Source: Piezodorus guildinii (lineage: Eukaryota > Arthropoda > Insecta > Hemiptera > Pentatomidae). Taken from it: DNA of 64,000 nt. The stretch lies in assembly GCA_023052935.1 (NCBI GenBank), contig CM041295.1, positions 16,244,880 through 16,308,879 on the forward strand, in the 5' to 3' direction. The first letter of the stretch is position 1; the number at the start of each line of letters is the position of its first letter. The notes under the pieces were generated by a model that saw nothing but the letters and a program-made list of their open reading frames with translations, ran no database searches and was not told the origin of the DNA. Positions 45,465 through 55,559 of this stretch are shown piece after piece. Both the position numbers and the translations under genes were made by a program.

Positions 45465-45780
45465 TTAATCAAAATCGTTAGAGCGGTTTTTGAGAAAAAT
45501 AGCAAAATACATAGTAAAAAGTGGCTCTTCTGGTTTTGTGGATTTTGATGAAAAAGTTTCAGTAACAAAAAAGTTTCCTACAATTTTCGTATTCGTGTTA
45601 GAATTACCATACACACGCACACACACACAGACCTTTTTTAGAATTACAGACACACGGATTCGACTTGGTTATTTTGACTCGAAGGTTCTTAAAAAGGTTT
45701 ATTCCCGTTTAACACTGCAATTAAAACATTTTCCCATCGCAATACTTTCCCTTTCTATTTCATATATAGGCAAGTGAAAG
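45465..45780 (+). repeat. Dispersed repeat R-I, copy 4
   Basis: AAATCGTTAGAGCGGTTTTT, AAAGTGGCTCTTCTGG, ACACACACACAGACC and the end CGCAATACTTTCCCTTTC match R-I. A second partial ACAGACACACGG segment at 45645 suggests an internal duplication. Confidence 0.7.
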
Positions 45781-46185
45781 TGAAAATAATATTTTGTCTG
45801 ATATAATTTAATTAAGAAAAAATATTTTTTTTTTTAGTATACGATTAGCAATTAATATTGTAAATATTTAAATACAGAATAACAAATGTGTAAGTATATT
45901 TAGTTGACCACCTTGTGGCCCAGCTCCGTGCCGATGTTACCGCTAGCAGCTTTCTTAGCATGCCTTTTAGAAGATTAGATATTTTGTCTTGGTCAATGTC
46001 ACCTCACTCTTCCCTTGCTTCTCAGCTAACCAACCCAAGTAAGAACTCAAAAACAAACGTGGTTAAATGATATCCCTTCATGGATGCCTAGTAGATTGTT
46101 TAATTAAAGATTATCGTTTAAAAAAATTAATAAAAACTGGTGGACGCAACCTAAAACCTCTGTTGTTAAAATCAATTTAAGTACT
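45781..46185. other. Intergenic DNA with an unexplained GC-balanced strip
   Basis: 45900-46070 is less AT-rich (CACCTTGTGGCCCAGCTCCG, CTCACTCTTCCCTTGCTTCT) but no frame is recognisable. Confidence 0.35.
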
Positions 46186-46195
46186 TTTAAATAAA

Positions 46196-46829
46196 TTTTT
46201 TTTTTTTTTAAATTTATTTATTGGAATTTACAACTGTATACAGGAATACAACAAGTAAATTAGATGAAATATATAAAGGCATGAAACACATGTAGAGAAG
46301 CATCCCAATGGAAGCACTCTAAAAATGTTCTAAACTACAAGGTCTCGGGGCCATCTCCTTTTCAGACGCCTCGGAGGATTGTCAGGAATTGAAGAGGAAG
46401 AAGGGATTGAAACTAGAGGATTAGGGTGGGAATGGAGTTTGCCATGAAAGGAATGGTATCTACATCGGGCAAAATCAGCAACATGCGGAACATTAAGGTC
46501 ATTATGGATTAGTGTATTCGGGACAAAGTAAGGAGCATTGAGGATTTTACGAAGGATTTTGGATTGTAGGGATTGGATACGGGTAGAATTCGATGGTTTA
46601 GTAGAGCCCCAAAGCTCTACTCCGTAAGTCCATATCGGCCTTATGATAGTCATGTAGATGAGTCTTTTGTAGTTAAGTGGAAGATTAGAACGTTTGTCTA
46701 GTAAGTGTTGAAGTAGTTGAAAACGTCGAGCAGTTTCTTGTAGTTTCAGTCTTGTATGAGAGTTCCAAGTGAGACGTTTGTAAAGGTGTAGTCCTAGATA
46801 TCAGATCTTTTCAACCGGGACGAGAGGAG
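46196..46829 (-). pseudogene. Jk-B LINE, 5'-truncated, 10-bp target duplication
   Basis: TTTAAATAAA at 46186-46195 and 46830-46839 brackets a minus-strand 3' end with a T run at 46196. An open stretch (46330-46653) reads MTIIRPIWTYGVELWGSTKP to the RRWPRDLVV stop. Upstream codons reach LDKR and VEKI near 46810-46829, with frameshifts. Target-primed reverse transcription with 5' truncation explains the structure. Confidence 0.88.
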
Positions 46830-46839
46830 TTTAAATAAA

Positions 46840-47650
46840 GTAAAAGTTGAAAAAAGTTTAAAGAATGACATTGATTTTCGATGGGAACATTTATCTTAGA
46901 TTTAATAATATAAACACCGCAATAATTATCCGTTTTTCATCATTCTGCATTCCCTCATACAACTTTGTAAATATGATAACATTATGAGACATTAAGCTTT
47001 CCAACGCACAGTGGTTCCAAACACACTTTTTCGGGACAATAGTCTGCACTGGTCGTTTTATTTAAGATATATCAGTCATTTTAACGTCATTCCGTCCCTT
47101 AGTAAATTAATTTTCAATAGTAGGATTGGAATTTTTTTTTCATAAATATAAAAAGGTCTTGTCGATAATTTCGGAGACAATTCTAATTAATCTTATACGT
47201 TCCTATATTTCCTAATTTACATTTCTTTAAAATTGTTATTAAATAAGTTTAATAAATAAAAGTTATTTTACAATTCTTTAGTCGTTATATGAAACCCAAA
47301 GTTTTCTTAAACTGCTCTAATAACGATTATAAACAAAGTTAAATGCAGGAAATGAAGTCACCATAACTTCTGTTGGCTAGAAATAAGTAACTGTTTATGC
47401 TTGATATCATTAATAAAAAATAGGTAAATATGAAATAATTTGTTTACCAACTGAAGAATAAAACAGGACAATTTTTTTTTCTAGTTTATTTTTTTCCTTA
47501 AAATAATAATAATAATATAAATGTACGATATACCGTTGGAAAGATCTTTTAAGAGAGAGAATTTAAGAGAAAACTTTTTTTTCTTAACATAAAAAGTTTT
47601 AGAATGTTAAACTAGGTGACAAAAAAGGGATAAAATTTAGTGATCGATGT
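46840..47650. other. Intergenic DNA with R-J copy 2
   Basis: R-J (GTGGTTCCAAACACACTTTT, CTGCACTGGTCGTTTTATTT) lies at about 46.99-47.13 kb. The rest is AT-rich with ATACCGTTGGAAAGATC at 47530, an R-H-like start. No gene was seen. Confidence 0.45.
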
Positions 47651-47793
47651 AGATAATAATTTTTTTATTTAGATAGATTTATTGCTATTTACAACTGTAT
47701 AATAATATACATCTAGTAAATGGGATACAAGATAAAAATGGCATGGATTCACATGTGGGGATACTACCCATTGGCAGCTCCCCAAAGACTATG

Positions 47794-50493
47794 TTAAACT
47801 AGAAGGTCTCGTGGCCATCTTCTTTTCAGACGCCTCGGAGGATTATCGGGGATTGTAGAGGAAGCAAGGATTGAAACAAGTGGATTAGAGTGGGAATGGA
47901 GTTTGTCATGAAAGGAGTGGTACCTGGTTCGCGCCAAGTCAGCAACATAGGGAACGTTAAGGTCTTTATGGATGAGTTTATTTGTGACAAAATAAGGAGC
48001 GTTGAGGATTTTTCGAAGGATTTTTGATTGCAAGGATTGGAGACGGGAAGAATTTGATGGTTTAGTAGAGCCCCAAATCTCTACTCCGTAAGTCCATATC
48101 GGTCTGATGATAGTCATATAGATGAGCCTTTTGTACTTAAGTGGAAGGTTAGAGCGTTTGTCTAGTAAGTGTTGAAGGAGTCGAAAACGTCGGGCAGTTT
48201 CTTGTCTTTTCAGTCTTGTATGAGGGTTCCAAGTAAGACGTTTGTCCAGGTGCAGTCCTAGGTATCGGATCTGTTCAACCGGGACAAGAGGAGTGTTATT
48301 GAAGGATACTGTTGGGCAGGATGTCATAGGTTTACGACGAAGGGTAAAGGTGATTTGGTGGGATTTATTGGAATTTATTTTTATTCTCCAGTTCTGACAC
48401 CATACTTCAAGGTCTTTGATGTGTGATTGAAGAGTTTGGGAGGCAATAGTTGGATCGTTGTTGACTGATAACACACATGTGTCATCAGCATAGGTAGAAA
48501 GGAAAGTGCTAGGATGGGATGGGATATCAGCTGTATAAACTGTGTAAAGGATGGGTCCTAGAATACTGCCTTGAGGAACACCTGCATACTGATTAAAAAG
48601 GGATGAACAGGAACGGTTATGATTTACTTTGAAGGACCTGTCTGTGAGATAGGATTGGATAATAAGGAAGTATGTAGGTGGGAGGAATTTACGGAGTTTG
48701 TAAAGCAGTCCCGGGTGCCACACTCGGTCAAAGGCCTGTTCTACATCGAGGAAGGCTCCCGTGCAGTACAATCCGCGCTCCAATGAAGACGAGACAACGT
48801 CCACCACACGATGGCATTGCTGGATAGTGGAGTGAGATGTTCGGAAACCAAACTGATGATCTGGGATAATGTGATTGGAATCAAGGATGGGATATATGCG
48901 TTTAAGCAGAAGTTTTTCAAAGATTTTACCCATGATGCATATGAGAGAGATGGGGCGGTAGGAGGAAGGGTATTCTGGAGGCTTTTTGGGTTTGGGGATC
49001 ATTTTAATGATGGATAATTTCCAGGAAGCGGGAAAATATGTGGAGCGGAGAACGGCATTACAGATGTAAGTAAGATATAGGATGGCTTTTCGAGGAAGTA
49101 GTTTTAGGATACGGGAAGTTATGAGGTCATGTCCAGGGGCTTTGCGGGATGGTAAACTCTGGATGATGTTCGATATTTCGGATGGATGGAACGCTTTAGG
49201 GGGAAGATTCATTTGGAGAGGAATATCCAGTTCTGCTGCAATACATTCGAGGTGATGAGGATTAAGGATATCAGGATGAGGGTTATATATTTTAGAGAGA
49301 TGTTCTGCGAACGTCCGGGATTTTTCGTCGTCTGATCTTGTCCAGGATTGTGATTCATTTAGGAGGGGATGATTAAAATCTTTGAACTTTAGGAGTTTTT
49401 TAGTGGTCGTCCAGAGTGAATTATCAGTGGTAGTGAGGTTTTCAGTCATGTTAAGTAATGTTTGAGTTTTGAATTTACTGAGTTCTGATTTTAGTTTGTT
49501 GGTCAATTTTGTATAATTAGTTTTATCTGAAGGATATCTTGTCCTATGCCACTTCGATCTTGCTCTGCGTTTTTCTCTTAATAAGATACGAATGTGCTGT
49601 GGCAGTACAGTCTGTTGAGTAGTATTGATGTTGAATGTGGATGAAGTGTTATCTTTTATACTGTTAGTTATTGAGTCTGTCAATATTCCTACAGCTTTAT
49701 CAATGTCATGTCTAGTCTTGAGGGGAATTTTTAGATCCAATGTATTCTCCAAGTCGCATCGGAATCCGTCCCAGTCCACACGTCCTGTAATTAATGAGTT
49801 GATTGGGGGTTTAGGAACATAGCTCGAATGCAAGGATAGCAGAACTGGACTGTGATCTGATGAAAGGTCATTCAGGGCTTCGATCATAGTTTGGGAGAAG
49901 GATATCTGAGAAGAGACAAATATATCGAGGATGTCAGGACGTTTTCGGAGAGATGTAGGCCAGTAAGTGGGGTTCATGGGTGAGAGGATAGTATAACAGT
50001 TGGATATTGAGACGCTTGAGAGGATATTGCCACGGGGATTGGATGTACGACAACCCCATCGCTGGTGTTTGGCGTTATAGTCTCCTCCAGCAATGAAGCG
50101 CGGTCCTAGTGATCGAAATAGGGTATCGAGTAGCTTATAGGAAAGAGGTTTATTGGGAGGACAGTATACAGCTGAAAGGGTTACATGGAAAGGACGACTT
50201 GAAATGATTATAGAGGTTGATTGTATGGTGTCAGTTGGAGTAGATGGAATAAGGGAATGGGATAGGGATTTATGGATTAGGATGCATGATCCGGCATGGG
50301 CAGTGTTGTCAGGGTGGTCTGATCTATAAGTGATGTAGTCACGTATGTAAAACTTTGATCGTTTAGTGAAGTGGGTTTCAGTCAGTAATGCTACGTCTAT
50401 CTGTTTGTCATGTAGAAATACGTCGAGTTCGTCACGGTGGTTATGAAGGCCATTAGCATTCCACAATACTATAGTTAAGGGCTTTACATTCAT
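47794..50493 (-). CDS. Jk-B ORF2: AP endonuclease and reverse transcriptase
   Basis: This 899-residue protein would nick target DNA and copy element RNA in place. The endonuclease (residues ~5-225) has WNANG (N13), LTETHF (E39), GGDYNAKHQRWG (D138, N140), RPDILD and SSDHSP (D213, H214). The reverse transcriptase (~430-700) has SRKAPGHD, SSYRPISL, HQFGFR, FLDVEQAFDRVWH (D583), AGVPQGSILGP (~637-647) and the catalytic YADD (668-671). Then come RYLGLHLDKRLTWNPHTRLK and a basic end, RRLKRRWPRDLLV. There is no RNase H, as usual in Jockey. The start ATG overlaps the ORF1 stop as ATGA, which suggests termination-reinitiation. The frame is fully open over 2.7 kb, so activity is plausible but unproven. 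Confidence 0.95.
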   Translation of the reverse strand: MNVKPLTIVLWNANGLHNHRDELDVFLHDKQIDVALLTETHFTKRSKFYIRDYITYRSDHPDNTAHAGSCILIHKSLSHSLIPSTPTDTIQSTSIIISSRPFHVTLSAVYCPPNKPLSYKLLDTLFRSLGPRFIAGGDYNAKHQRWGCRTSNPRGNILSSVSISNCYTILSPMNPTYWPTSLRKRPDILDIFVSSQISFSQTMIEALNDLSSDHSPVLLSLHSSYVPKPPINSLITGRVDWDGFRCDLENTLDLKIPLKTRHDIDKAVGILTDSITNSIKDNTSSTFNINTTQQTVLPQHIRILLREKRRARSKWHRTRYPSDKTNYTKLTNKLKSELSKFKTQTLLNMTENLTTTDNSLWTTTKKLLKFKDFNHPLLNESQSWTRSDDEKSRTFAEHLSKIYNPHPDILNPHHLECIAAELDIPLQMNLPPKAFHPSEISNIIQSLPSRKAPGHDLITSRILKLLPRKAILYLTYICNAVLRSTYFPASWKLSIIKMIPKPKKPPEYPSSYRPISLICIMGKIFEKLLLKRIYPILDSNHIIPDHQFGFRTSHSTIQQCHRVVDVVSSSLERGLYCTGAFLDVEQAFDRVWHPGLLYKLRKFLPPTYFLIIQSYLTDRSFKVNHNRSCSSLFNQYAGVPQGSILGPILYTVYTADIPSHPSTFLSTYADDTCVLSVNNDPTIASQTLQSHIKDLEVWCQNWRIKINSNKSHQITFTLRRKPMTSCPTVSFNNTPLVPVEQIRYLGLHLDKRLTWNPHTRLKRQETARRFRLLQHLLDKRSNLPLKYKRLIYMTIIRPIWTYGVEIWGSTKPSNSSRLQSLQSKILRKILNAPYFVTNKLIHKDLNVPYVADLARTRYHSFHDKLHSHSNPLVSILASSTIPDNPPRRLKRRWPRDLLV

Positions 50494-52175
50494 CGTGGGA
50501 GATTTAATGGTATTTCGGAAAGGAGTCTAGTGAGAAGGGTGACAAGAGGTTTGATGGTTTCTGCAAGATCTGAGAGAAAGGAGTTCAGGATGGTATATAT
50601 GCTAGATAGATCTTGGTTGGGAAAAGGGTGCGGATAAGGAATATGAGAAGAATAAGTTATGTGGTCAGGGGTATTGACAGGAGACTGGATTAGGCGCGGG
50701 GTACGAGGATGTTCAGTCCTCTGTGAAACTTCAGGTAAGGGTTTCGGCTGGCTTGGCTGAACAATAGGACGGGGTGTGATTTTCTGAGGGTGTTCAGGAG
50801 GTAGTTTTACCCGCAGGGATTGGTGGTGGGAAGGAGTTGGCCGAAGTGGAGTTTGTGGATGTGGATGGGATGCAGGAGGCTTGGTGTGGGAGGTTGGAGG
50901 CGCCTGACGTCTAGGTTGCTGCTTCTTAAAGGTGGCGGTCTCAGAGAATGATTTCCTGAAGTCATCTTTAACATCGCTGACGGTAGAGGTAGAAGGTAGA
51001 GGTAGAGGCTGCGGTTGCGCGATGATAAGTGGCGGTTGCTTAAATCTTGGGAAGTCAGTCAAATTATCTAGTGCAGGTACCTGGGAGCAAGTCTTCTGTT
51101 CTATTCTTAATCCCGGTGTATTTTGAGATCGTTGCCGAAGTAGATTTTTGTAAACAGTGCAGCCCCTGTAGCTCGCCGGATGGGCTTCGCCACAAAGAGC
51201 ACACGTTGCTGTCTCAGTTCGAGGCTTCGGGCAGGTTTCAGAGGCATGGGGACCAGCGCATTTAACGCACCTTGCCGGGTGAAAGCAGTATGTCTTTGTG
51301 TGTCCCAAGTTTTGACACTTTGTGCATTGAACAATGCTGGTTTGCTTCCTTGGTTCTTCGAAACGGACTGTTGAGTAGACTAATCTAGTGATATTAAAAA
51401 TTTCCGAGTTGTTTTTGGCCGGTTCTAGATCTACGAAAAATAGTGGAAGCGTATATTTTTCTTTTGGATGTACGACGGGTGAAATCTTTCTAACAACATG
51501 TCCAATTTCTTCTAGGTCGCGTTTGATGGCATCTGTAGGTGTGGTTGAGTGGAGTCCTCGTAAAACCACTCGATATGATTTTTCTTCTTTTAATTGGTAG
51601 CAATGGAAGTCATAATTGTTTGTAGTTAAATAACTGATGAGCTTTTTATAACTTTCTTTGCTGGTGGTGTTGATTTTTATGTCACTCTGTCTTGAAAAGC
51701 AACGAAAATTAGACTGTCCGATCAACTTTGCCATTTCTCGACCGAAGGACATAAAATCGCTGATTTTAGAGACAAATATAGGAGGTGGTTCTGGATTTGT
51801 AAACCCTTGGCTCGGAACTTCGTTGACATTTTTGGCTGTAGACTGAGCGGCGGATGTTGATGGAGCGGCGGATGTTGATGGGGCGGCAGTCGTTAATGTA
51901 GCGGCTGACGGTATAATTGTTTCATTTTTGTTGGCTGCAGTCGTACTGCGAGTTTTAGGAGGAGATATAATTTCTTTAGGTGATTGTTTTATCTTGGCCT
52001 GTTTATTTTTCTGTTTGGTTGGCGAATTCTCCAGGGATCCAGGGTTTGAGTGGCGGTTTCTTTTCTGAAGTGACCGGCGCTTTAAATATTGCGAATCAGA
52101 TTCACTGATTTCTGAAAATGGTGTCTCTTCGTCCGAGTCATCACACGATGTAATCATATCTGGGTCCATAATCAC
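50490..52175 (-). CDS. Jk-B ORF1: gag-like RNA-binding protein
   Basis: A 561-residue protein expected to package element RNA. An acidic then basic N-terminus (1-75) leads to an alanine/serine/threonine stretch with a short tandem PSTSAAPSTSAAQST (99-113). A conserved Jockey ORF1 block follows from PPPIFVSKI to PLFFVDLEP (~130-252). Three zinc knuckles come next: CTKCQNLGHTKTYC (284-297), CVKCAGPHASETC (303-315) and CALCGEAHPASYRGC (325-339). The C-terminal third is proline-rich, with SHTKPPASHPHPQTPL-type sequence, and ends in a leucine-rich segment. It is about 110 residues longer than Jk-A ORF1, mainly in the proline-rich part. Its stop overlaps the ORF2 start by 4 nt. Confidence 0.95.
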   Translation of the reverse strand: MIMDPDMITSCDDSDEETPFSEISESDSQYLKRRSLQKRNRHSNPGSLENSPTKQKNKQAKIKQSPKEIISPPKTRSTTAANKNETIIPSAATLTTAAPSTSAAPSTSAAQSTAKNVNEVPSQGFTNPEPPPIFVSKISDFMSFGREMAKLIGQSNFRCFSRQSDIKINTTSKESYKKLISYLTTNNYDFHCYQLKEEKSYRVVLRGLHSTTPTDAIKRDLEEIGHVVRKISPVVHPKEKYTLPLFFVDLEPAKNNSEIFNITRLVYSTVRFEEPRKQTSIVQCTKCQNLGHTKTYCFHPARCVKCAGPHASETCPKPRTETATCALCGEAHPASYRGCTVYKNLLRQRSQNTPGLRIEQKTCSQVPALDNLTDFPRFKQPPLIIAQPQPLPLPSTSTVSDVKDDFRKSFSETATFKKQQPRRQAPPTSHTKPPASHPHPQTPLRPTPSHHQSLRVKLPPEHPQKITPRPIVQPSQPKPLPEVSQRTEHPRTPRLIQSPVNTPDHITYSSHIPYPHPFPNQDLSSIYTILNSFLSDLAETIKPLVTLLTRLLSEIPLNLPR

Positions 52176-52324
52176 TGTCTCTCCAGTTGTGGTTTATTAA
52201 GTGTTTAACTGTTCACTAACTCACTATTCACAAAGTTTGAGGGCTGTTTACTCAGTAAAACAGAAATGGCAAGGTAACAAATACAGAGCGATATGAATAT
52301 AGAACTGTAGGTGCGGCCATCTTC
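52176..52324 (-). promoter_or_regulatory. Jk-B 5' UTR with YY1/Pho-like site at +2
   Basis: The predicted first bases (minus strand from 52324) are GAAGATGGCCGCAC, which contain AAGATGGCCGC, close to the YY1 (insect Pho) consensus AAnATGGCGGC. Internal promoters in the 5' UTR are the rule for LINEs, and human L1 has a YY1 site near +13 that sets its start. That this site does the same here is inference. Confidence 0.4.
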
Positions 52325-52479
52325 AGATAATAATTAATATAGTTTTTAACCTAAAATAAATCTTTCCATGGGAACAATATAATTCTCATTTCAATTTTTT
52401 TTTTTTTTTTTTTTTACTCTTACATTTTGTTTATCTTAAACATTATGAACATCAAAGTTAACTAAAATGTTCAATAATG

Positions 52480-52745
52480 AACCTTTGTTAAAGACAAAAA
52501 AAAATTGGGAGCTGACGTTTTAAGATTCGTTGAGGCCGAATAGCGTATTAAAAAAAATGTATGTTCAACTCCTTAATTACTGGACTACATTTTTTGAAAT
52601 TTTGCGAGAAAAAACAGGCATCCGCTTCTAACAAAACAAAAAAAGAATCATTAAAATCAGTTCAGAAATATCAGAGATAATGCGTTTTGAAAGTAGCAGT
52701 GGTGAAAGGCTATTTTCCTTTGATTAATTGATTGTTTTTCTTATT
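52480..52745. repeat. Dispersed repeat R-D fragment
   Basis: GTTCAGAAATATCAGAGATA and TTTTGAAAGTAGCAGTGGTG match the R-D copies at 7.4, 19.2 and 38.9 kb. Confidence 0.55.
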
Positions 52746-53158
52746 AATTTTTTTTTTTTTTTATAGTATTGCATTTCATTTAACTTGAAACGTTTTGTGC
52801 TTAAAAGTCCACAAACCTTCATTTAAATATTGAGGAGTTTAAATTGCATTACTACTCCCTGAGTTTACATGATGCAAATTAGAAAACAATAGGTTGTTAA
52901 TTCCTTTCATGTTGGGACCCCAAACCCCACTCCGATGGCTGGACCTACCTTTACTAATCAAATCAACTGTCCTATCTTGATGCTCATCCTTCCGCAAAAA
53001 CGGGCAGAATATCTTCTTAATTAAGTGTATAAATATGTTTGGTCTACTTATTTAAACATAAATTATAGTAAGCAATTAAGGTATTAATCAATTGCTGGAA
53101 AAAGAAAATGCTCCCTGACTTTATGCTGAAGTTTATAGCAATTCTAAGTTATAGAATA
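52746..53158. other. Intergenic DNA
   Basis: No gene was seen. A GC-richer strip at 52905-53005 (TTGGGACCCCAAACCCCACT) is unassigned. Confidence 0.4.
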
Positions 53159-54310
53159 CTAGAGGTCCGTCCTTGCTTCACATCATTGATATTTTAATTT
53201 AGAGCCGTTTATGTTTAATAGAGTCCAGTCTTACCAATTAAGTGTCTATCACTTTTCATTATTCAGAAACTATTTATTTATTCGGATATATTACAGTTTG
53301 TCGTAATGGACAATATTAATATTGCTACATGATAACAGTCATACAATATTAACAAAAGAAAAGTCGAATTACATAAAATGAAACTAAAATTAATGAAGGT
53401 ATATAAAACAAAATTTATAAATTAAATAAATACTAGGTTAACAAATAAAAAAACAAAACATAAACACACTCATACTTATATCACAATATTAACAATTTGT
53501 TAGCGAACCACCGTCGGAGTCCGCCTCTCCCCCACTAGTGGGGGACAAGCAGAATTCGGAAAATCCCAGCGCCTCCCTCTCAGACGCATCACTGGTGAGA
53601 GCCAGCGGAAGCTGAGTGAGGGCGCCATAGCCACAAAAACACCGCAATGAGAGGAGAATCTGACCAGTGTCAGAACTCCAGAAAAGATATTTACAATATG
53701 TCTCGGGGACACTGCCGTTCCACCTTCTAGGAGGGTTGTATGGATGAGTGGAGCTGGATAGGGATTGTGCTAGAGGATTAGGATGATGAATGAGGTTCGG
53801 ATGGAATTTGGAAGGAATCAAGTCTAAAATAAATGGAACATTAAAGTCGTGGTGTAAGGTATAGTTGGTAACATAATAAGGAGCATTTACTATTATTCAG
53901 AGGACTTTGGATTGAAAGGATTGAATTGCTTCAGTATCGTCTTGTAGATTAATAATTTGTTGCCAACTGTAAGCTTAGATTTTCGGTTGAATAGTCGGTA
54001 TAACTGTCCGAGTGTCTATCACTTTAGGATTATAAGATCAATATAACGAAAAGTGCACTTAGCAAGAACATATTATGTTCGATATACAACGTCTATACTT
54101 TGCTATATTTAATAACTAGTGGACCCGTCCCTGCTTCGCACGCATGCGATTTGAATGAGGTGTCATCTATTTAAAAAAAAATCTCTGTCTGGCCGATTTA
54201 GAGTTTATCGCTTTGGGTGTTTTACTTCATCGTGACGAAAAGTGCAATCAGTAAGAAAGTATCTTTGTTTTATGGCGCATATCCACTATTATATTTAATC
54301 GTCGGCAGAA
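53159..54310. repeat. Two tandem R-F units, first split by a LINE
   Basis: Unit 1 starts ACTAGAGGTCCGTCCTTGCT at 53159 and resumes after the LINE at 54011. Unit 2 starts ACTAGTGGACCCGTCCCTGC at 54113. Both share a CGAAAAGTGCA..(C/A)AG(C/T)AAGAA segment and end near ATATTTAAT. Without the LINE the unit is about 200 bp. Confidence 0.6.
53256..54010 (-). pseudogene. Jk-A LINE, 5'-truncated, 15-bp target duplication
   Basis: AGTGTCTATCACTTT at 53241-53255 and 54011-54025 brackets the insert. It contains a 3' UTR with the GC-rich Jk-A block (53500-53660), the ORF2 C-terminus (PPRR, LIHHPNPLAQSLSSS) and codons back to FGQLYRL near 54000. About 70-100 bp are deleted near 53930, where the TYGLELWG region should be. 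No long poly-A remains. Confidence 0.9.
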
Positions 54311-55055
54311 ATGAAAAAAATAAATCAAAATTAGTTATGTTTATTTGTTTGTTATTTTACATTTGACGGAAAATTTAAATGTAAACAAAACTTCATTGCT
54401 ATTTATCTAATCAAGAACTACACAGATAACAACGGTTCCTAATTTATGCGTTTTATTTCTTTTTTATATTTCAAATGAACGATTTAAACTACATTTTAAA
54501 TATAAACTAATTTTCCATAGGAATCCTATTTACTTTACAGTGAAACATCTGTTTTTATGAAATAGTATTAAATTTGAAATAGTTAATAACAATGTTACTT
54601 TATAGATTTATAACAACTTACTATTTATTTTGACAACTTAGTCACTAATTGGTAAGTAATATTGTTTGTAAAATCTTGCGTACTAAATGGAAGACTATAA
54701 CTTGCATGATCAAGAACATTATATAACCAAATTATATAGTTTACGAACTAAGTTAAATTATACTAATGCCAAATTAAACTTTACGAATAACATACGAGTA
54801 TATATGCATAATTTTATGGGCTTACAACTACTTTATATTTACTTGTACGATTTCTTTTATTGGTCATCAACTTTTCTAAAATCTTGCTCATTCCAACGAT
54901 ATATTATATGTATGTGATACTACTTATAATTAAGGAATAATTATTTGATAACTTCCTTACGGAAATTCCTTTCGAAAGAAAAAATTGATCGCAAAGTATT
55001 TTATTTATAAACCTTCAGAAAATAATACCCTAAATGATAGTAAAAACCGTATCAA
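54311..55055. other. AT-rich intergenic DNA
   Basis: No gene or recognised repeat was seen. Confidence 0.45.
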
Positions 55056-55057
55056 AA

Positions 55058-55208
55058 TCCTTTTTGTTGTTTAGAAGGAGTTCGCAGAAACCAAGAATAG
55101 CGATAACATTTTATATATTTTATTAAAAATAGATTCTCACGACAATATCGCATAAAACATAGCTGGGATTCGAACCCGAGACCCACAGGAAACGATCTTA
55201 CGAAATTT
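55058..55208 (-). mobile_element. SINE family 2 fragment, head split by Jk-A copy 3
   Basis: The minus strand reads GGTCTCGGGTTCGAATCCCA, then GCTATG at about 55182-55157, a T-arm/B box like that of the SINE at 60.3 kb (GGTCTCGAGTTCGAATCCCA). The A-box side is missing at the LINE border. Confidence 0.5.
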
Positions 55209-55217
55209 GAATTACAT

Positions 55218-55299
<82 letters not shown>

Positions 55300-55559
55300 T
55301 CATTGAGCAATATTACAATCTGTCCAATTCAGGACATTTTTAATAGTGATAACGTACAACATTCATACTACATTCACACGATATATACAAAACTATAAAT
55401 TTATATAATAGTAATAATAAAATATACATATATACAAAATAAAATCAATAAAAATATATACAATAGTCACTCATATCTATATACAATTCACAAGCATACA
55501 GCACGTGAGTGGAGAATCTAGCCAATGCTGGAACTCCAATATACATGTTATAAGAGGTC

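Larger units (their letters stand above)
47651..52334 (-). mobile_element. Jk-B LINE, full length with both ORFs open
   Basis: AGATAATAAT at 47651-47660 and 52325-52334 is a perfect 10-bp target duplication around a ~4.66-kb minus-strand element. The 3' end is a T run at 47661; the 5' end starts GAAGATGGCCGCACCTACAG at 52324. ORF1 and ORF2 are both uninterrupted, and all endonuclease and reverse-transcriptase signature residues I can check are present. No other copy in the window is this well preserved. It is the likely type of source for the seven or more truncated Jk-B copies here. Confidence 0.95.

Noticed and set aside
55140..55200. tRNA gene on the minus strand
   Set aside because: Only a T-arm-like half is present and it matches the family 2 SINE.
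55052..55398. Poly-lysine and poly-phenylalanine frames
   Set aside because: They are translations of the LINE poly-A tail on the two strands.
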